NCBI RefSeq assembly: GCF_901933205.1
Contig: NC_044590.1
Span: 13,233,501 to 13,297,500, forward strand
From: Camarhynchus parvulus
Lineage: Eukaryota; Chordata; Aves; Passeriformes; Thraupidae
DNA length: 64,000 bases
Direction: 5' to 3'
The notes under the pieces were generated by a model. It worked only from the letters and a program-made list of their open reading frames with translations, searched no databases and had not been told where the DNA came from. How positions within the stretch are numbered: the stretch's first letter is position 1; each line of letters starts with the position of its first letter. This document shows positions 59,001 through 64,000 of this stretch, piece by piece. A program made the position numbers and the translations under genes.

Positions 59001-60632
59001 ACTGAATATTAAAATCAGGTTTATTGATGAGAATGAGCTGCACAGGGCAGCAGTGGAAGCTCCCCATGCAGAGCGGGGCCGCACCTGTTTGCGCACGTAC
59101 TCCACGAGCAGCTCCAGGTGCCGAGGGTCCTCACAGTTCCTGTTAAAAAGGTTTCTCCAAAGAGCTGATGCCAGAACACGATCATCACACAGGATTCCCT
59201 AAAGGGAAGGACAGAGGGGGATTAAAAACTGCACGTGAAGAAGGCCTGAACACGAGACACCCCCCTGGTGTACTTGGCCCCTGGCCACGGCACCTGTCCC
59301 AGAGCCTGCAGCTGCCATGGGCTCTGCACATGGAAAGGCAGCAACATCACTCTTTCCCAGAATGGAAAAACAGCCCTGGCCTTCAATTAATTTACAGAGC
59401 AGCCTGTAACCAATTTTCTGGCAAGTTAATTTGGAAAAAACCTGGGTCAGGGTATTCCGAACGTCGGAGTTGATAACTGCATTTCTCTGTTATGAAATCT
59501 TTACCATAAAAATAGTGATCTTACAGAGAAGGCAGCACCACCTCATGGGAATGTGCGAAGCCTATGACACTTTAAAAAGAAAAATTAAAGGATATTTAAT
59601 CCAATGTCACAGAACTGTAGTCTGGAGTTTGCTATTTTTCTTTACTTTTTTACTTTTCATTCTAAATGAGAGAGAAATCCTGCTCATCAAAAACTATCTA
59701 GATTTTTCCAGTTAAATCAAATATTAGCTTTGGTTTATACAAGAACCATGTCCATTAATGTTTTTATCCAAATTCTCTTGAACTTTTATTGTCTTTTTAG
59801 ATTATGTAGTGCTATCACCACAGGCTCATAAATCCTGTCTTCTCCTGATACATTTACCAAAGGTAAAAGACTTAAAAATATTCCGTTAAAATTTTTTAAA
59901 AGTCAACATTTGTCTTTAATCAAAGCAAACATTTTGTTTCCAAAAAGATTGTCAACAAAGCACAAGCAGACACATCCTGGTTATACTTAAAACTAGATTA
60001 AACCTTGCATATGTAACACTGTCCACAACTCTATGAGGTTACATTTACAACATAATAATAACACAAATCACTGAGCAAAAAACCAATATCATGATGTGAA
60101 TAACAGCATCTGAAGAGCAACACTCACAAGAGCAAAAAACCCCAATGTAATTGTATTTTTCTCTTGAAGGTCCTGCAGACACTTGTGCAGAGTGGTGCTT
60201 TTGCCTCCCTGCCTGTAAATATTCTTGCATAGACTCCCTACAAATACTCTATAAATCCTCTCTTTGCTTTCAAAGTACAGCTGAGTACAGCAGGATTCAG
60301 AGGGAGGAAATGACTTAGTGGTGGCCAGTAAGGGATGGTGAAGCAGCAGAAAGAACAGCCTACCATCCACACCCATGGTTTAAATCCATATGCCCTGTGC
60401 AGTTTTCTTCTAAGAACTTTCATTCCAGGCTGCTTCCCTAACGTAATATTTCTCCAAAGAAATGGGCAGTGAATGTTTTCCCCACCTGGACTATTCTGTG
60501 TTCAGGAATTAGATGGTCTACTTGTTGTACATTCCCTGAAAACAGCCTTCTTACCTCATCGTATCCAAACAGAGCTGCATAGAAATTTTCTGCCATCCTT
60601 TTCAGGTCTTCTTTTAGAACAGTAGAATTAAT
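55941..60632 (-). CDS. UQCC1: UQCC1 (ubiquinol-cytochrome c reductase complex assembly factor 1), last three coding exons, partial
   Basis: Exons 60632-60555, 59198-59085 and 56075-55941 join in phase 0 to 108 codons plus stop: INSTVLKEDLKRMAENFYAA, LFGYDEGILCDDRVLASALW, FNRNCEDPRHLELLVEYVRK, GEDLLLTGEVSWRPLVENN and SILKPLSPIYNDEGL. This is the C-terminal part of the ubiquinol-cytochrome c chaperone domain (Cbp3 family). The known role is in mitochondria: with UQCC2 it supports synthesis and stabilisation of cytochrome b for complex III. Earlier exons with the mitochondrial targeting sequence lie beyond 64000. Gene order (next to FAM83C, same strand) matches the mammalian locus. Confidence 0.95.
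56555..56712 (-). repeat. CR1 LINE 3' fragment, antisense
   Basis: TGGTTTGGGTTGGAAGGGAC, CCCCTGCCATGGGCAGGAAC and TTGAACACTTCCAGGGATGG are close to the reverse-complement CR1 tail. It is among the better preserved copies here. Confidence 0.88.
58685..58950 (+). repeat. CR1 LINE 3' fragment, sense
   Basis: GGAAAAGGTTCTTCCCCAGA, GGTGCTGGCACTGCCCAGGC and CTCAGGACATTCCATGACTC show the same subfamily as 30138-30400 in opposite orientation. Confidence 0.87.
59085..59198 (-). CDS. UQCC1: UQCC1 penultimate coding exon
   Basis: The acceptor is CCCTTTAG and the donor GTGCGG, a weak match to the donor consensus. Thirty-eight codons read GILCDDRVLASALWRNLFNR and NCEDPRHLELLVEYVRKQ. Confidence 0.94.
59199..60554 (-). 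other. UQCC1 intron, 1.4 kb
   Basis: This is AT-rich non-coding sequence with no recognised repeat. Confidence 0.8.
60555..60632 (-). CDS. UQCC1: UQCC1 exon
   Basis: The acceptor is GTTTTTCAG and the donor GTAAGA. Twenty-six codons read INSTVLKEDLKRMAENFYAA and LFGYDE, aligning with the stretch before GILSDD in human UQCC1. Confidence 0.9.
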
Positions 60633-63600
60633 CTGAAAAACAAGCCAGAAAACCATCAGTAGAGGCTTTAAGGAAGAGGTGAGGAGAAAATATTCCCAAT
60701 TTCACTGTGAGTGGACAAAGAACCACCAGTGCCCCAGCCCACCTGAGTGAGATTTGGCTGCAAGCAGGAGTCAGTCCCTCTGGAACCCCCTGGGACACAG
60801 CTCCATCAATTCTGACACAGCTGAGGTTGTTGTTACTCAGCTCACAACTGGCAGGAGCAGCCCAGCCAACAGCTCTGCCACCAGCTGCAGGAGGGGAGAG
60901 AAAATGCTGCTGGGGGAGTGTGAAGCAAGGCTGCCCTTGCAGTGGCAGCACAGCCCAAGAGCATGGAGAGCCCTCTGTAGTCAACTACTGAGCAGCTATT
61001 CCAGACCTTCATCCATCTGTAGAAACTGTTTGTTTTTCAATGTTTTTTTGTCCCCAAAGCACAGACTGCAGGGATGGATGTGCTACTACAGTGGAAGTAC
61101 AGGAATACTAAAGACAGAGGCACCACCCTGCCACTGCTCCTCCTGTACTGTCCAGACTGACTCTCAGCCAGCAAGAACATGAATTCTCCCTCCCCAGCAT
61201 CTCTAGCAGCTCAGACTCACAAGTTTTTGACTATGATTAAACTTCTTTCAGAGTCTGTGATGACACAGCAACTTCCCCCATGCTCTAAGTGCGACTCAGT
61301 CCAAGTTCCACACTGACCTTTAACTAAATTTAGTAATTGCTTAAGTATTTGCTGGGTTGGCCTAAGCCACCCATTGATGTGAGAACTGACCCCACGTGAG
61401 CTTAAAATGGGACTGGACCAACTGCTGGGTGCAGAGGGATGGCTGAAATGCTTCCTGTGCATCTCCCTCACCCACACTGCCTGTCTCTCTTGCCTCTACT
61501 CATTACCTCTGCCAACAAAGTGATGCAGTTTCTCTCCCAAGGGCCCAGCTACACTTTGGTAAAGCTTCTTTGTACTGACTCCCATGAGGGATCCAGGAGA
61601 CACAAGACATTTCTTTTCTACAGCTCTCACATGCTCCAGAAGCACAAAAGACAAGGCCAATAAGCCCTGCACACCAGCAGGACACTCAGGTGTGACACTG
61701 CACTTTGCAGAGACAGGATTCACACACAAGAGACACCAGCCCAGCACATCCACCACACTGGGAACCCCTTGTCCTGAATTCTCTCTCAGTATCCTTATGA
61801 GTATTCACCTTGGCAATTACACAACAGCTTTTCTATCAAAATATGAGTTAGTTTCTGTCAAGTGAACAAATTTCCAGTTCATATACTCTTCCCTTAAACC
61901 ACTGTCTTTTTTCATCTGTTGATTTTTATAGCAATGCACATAGTGCAAACACAAGGAAAATTCCTTTTATGTCAGTTACTCATATTTTTCCATTAATATA
62001 AACTATTAAAATTCATGCAGATATTTTATAGGCTATCAAGATTTGGAGACTGGTTATTACTGAATGTTTAAAAAAAGAACTAAACATAAGAAATCAGAGG
62101 GTTAAATGATGACTGCAACTTCTGTAATGACTTAATTAAATTTTTATTGAGTACATAAACTATGATGTCATTTCTACCCAACCATGCTCAAACCTTCTAT
62201 GCATGTCAGAGATCGTGGTTTTTCTCAATAGAACATACTTCTAAATAAGCTGCACTTCTACAGCTCTAATAAGGGGGAGCAGGTCTCATGTAACACACTC
62301 AATAAATTATCCTTCCATTTTAAACAAACAAATTCCATGAGTTATTATATATTTGCCACGCACTTTTTATGACATAATAAAAATGTTACCTCAAGGATTA
62401 CTTAACACATACTACAAATGTTACAGCAGGCAACTGCAAGGGGCAAAGAAAACAAATAGTCCCATTACAGAGACAAGTCCTGGACTATACATCCCTGGGG
62501 AAGCAGCTTTCCCTACTAAAACCAAAGAGCAGCAGCTTTAAGTTAGCAAGAAACAGACTGATGCAGGAGATAAGCAAGTTAAACAAACATGGCAATAAAT
62601 ACATCTTAAAAGACAGTTTCAGATAAAAAACCTGAGTTTGGGGATGGAGCTGTATCTTATGCAATGAAATGATATTTAAAGAAATATTGCAGTTTCTGAA
62701 GAATACAACTGGCATCAGTCAAGTACAAATACTGAAGGAAAAAAATCCCTCTTTTTAAATCTAGAAAAATGAGCACATCCAAAGCAGTGTTTGCTGGAAT
62801 TGCTTCCTCTTTCAAAGCTTGTACGAGTTCTTGCCACTGGCAAGTTTCAGGATCTGGTTGGTTGTGATTCTGCTGACTCTTCCACAGTTTGTTATTAAGA
62901 AGAAAAACTGCTAGAGAATTCCAAGTGAGTAATTGCTAATAACAAGGAAAAAATCAGTAACATCTGGAGCTCTTCTTGGGACTTTGCCCCTTTGCCTTCC
63001 TTGGAGCAGCCCAGTGCAGAGCTGTCACTGGACAGATTTATGGGCTGAGTGACACAGGACTCTGCTAGTTCAAAACAAGGAACCCATTTTTGGTACACAT
63101 CTCACCTTTACAAGGCCTCTGAAACAAGGAAATGTACAGCTAACATTATCTCCCTGCTACAGGTCACAACTGTTCTCTGAAAGGCTCCATGGGCCTTTCT
63201 CTGGGAGCCTTTCTGTTCTGCCTGTGGGACAACTGCAGCAAGCAGCTGCTGGATTTTCCATGTCACAGTGAAGAAACCATCTTCAGCCTCAGGGAGTTCA
63301 TGTGCATCATCCAACAGCCACGTGCTGAGGGTGACTCTGCAGCAAAGTCTCACAGAAGGTTTCGTACTCTAAGAAGATTTCTAGGGAAGAGCACTGTGCT
63401 CTCCTGTACTGCTGGACACATAGCAAAAGACCTAACACATGGCCATGGTGTTTAAAGGGAATGCTGCTCTGGAATTAGTCCATGTCAGTGTCCTCTGAAG
63501 GACCAAGAGCTTCCTCTGGAAATGAATCTCCTCCTCCTCCCCACGTGCTTTGGCTCATGGTGCAGAGTAGGATCAGTGTGCACAGACTGGAAGGTAACAA

Positions 63601-64000
63601 ATGACAGGGCAAGAGGAACAGCCTCAAGTTGTCCCAGGAGAGGTTTAGATTGGACATGAGGGAAAAGAAACAACAGAAAGACTTTTAAAACACTGGCACA
63701 GGCTGCCCAGGGCAGTGGTGGAATCATCATCCCTGGTTCAAAAATCGTGTGGATGAGGCAGTTGAGGACATGGTTTAATGGTGAACATGGAGGTGCTGTT
63801 ACTGACTGATGGGGACTGGATGATCTGGATGGTGTTTCCCAATCTTAACAATTCCATGGGCTCTGATGTGCTCTGCCTGCTCAGAGCCATCAGCCCAGGG
63901 GCTGAGGTGCAGCCCATCCCCTCAGAGCAGGACAAGGCATCCCTGGCAGTGTCACTGTGTCCTGCCAGCACTGCCCCAGCTGGGATGGCCATGGGCTGCA
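60633..64000 (-). other. UQCC1 intron continuing beyond the window
   Basis: No further UQCC1 exon is found to the right edge. The sequence is mostly AT-rich, with a CR1 copy at 63600-63850. Confidence 0.7.
63600..63850 (+). repeat. CR1 LINE 3' fragment, sense
   Basis: GAACAGCCTCAAGTTGTCCC, GGCTGCCCAGGGCAGTGGTG and GACTGGATGATCTGGATGGT match the CR1 tail and resemble the copy at 3222-3488. Confidence 0.82.

Larger units (their letters stand above)
56076..59084 (-). other. UQCC1 intron, 3.0 kb
   Basis: It contains CR1 copies at 56555-56712 and 58685-58950 and a pyrimidine-rich stretch at about 57150-58520 of unknown origin. No exon is recognised. Confidence 0.8.

Overview
This is vertebrate nuclear DNA, almost certainly from a bird and perhaps a songbird. 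Coding is split into short GT-AG exons, at least a dozen CR1-type LINE tails are scattered on both strands, and the gene order MMP24 - EIF6 - FAM83C - UQCC1 is the conserved order known from human 20q11. There are no operons, CRISPR arrays, bacterial genes or recognisable tRNA genes. The songbird guess rests on the look of two CR1 copies and is inference.

Layout. (1) 54-12523, plus strand: the last five coding exons of MMP24 (MT5-MMP), from the zinc-binding active site through the hinge, four-bladed hemopexin domain, transmembrane helix and cytoplasmic tail; the 5' exons lie left of the window. (2) 18378-23383, minus strand: a complete six-exon EIF6, convergent with MMP24, ending in a 10-base terminal coding exon. 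Exon 3 has one extra base that breaks the frame of this essential gene, so a base error is the first suspect. A CpG island with purine-rich tandem repeats covers its start. (3) 24930-47071, minus strand: a complete four-exon FAM83C (592 codons) with a polyadenylation signal and three long introns holding CR1 copies, a fossil reverse-transcriptase LINE, CpG-rich blocks and notable hairpins. (4) 47072-55765: gene-free spacer. (5) 55941-60632, minus strand: the last three coding exons of UQCC1; earlier exons lie right of the window.

The four genes do not form a pathway: MMP24 is a membrane metalloproteinase, EIF6 a 60S ribosome anti-association factor, FAM83C a CK1-binding scaffold-family protein and UQCC1 a mitochondrial complex III assembly factor. 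They share only old synteny. I found no new multi-gene system. The observations most worth checking are the EIF6 frameshift, asparagine at the EIF6 position equivalent to human Ser235, a pair of adjacent long hairpins in FAM83C intron 1 (39784-39881), a 21-bp foldback abutting a CR1 insertion (30092-30137), a two-copy segment in the FAM83C-UQCC1 spacer, and an exon-like open frame antisense to EIF6 intron 2.
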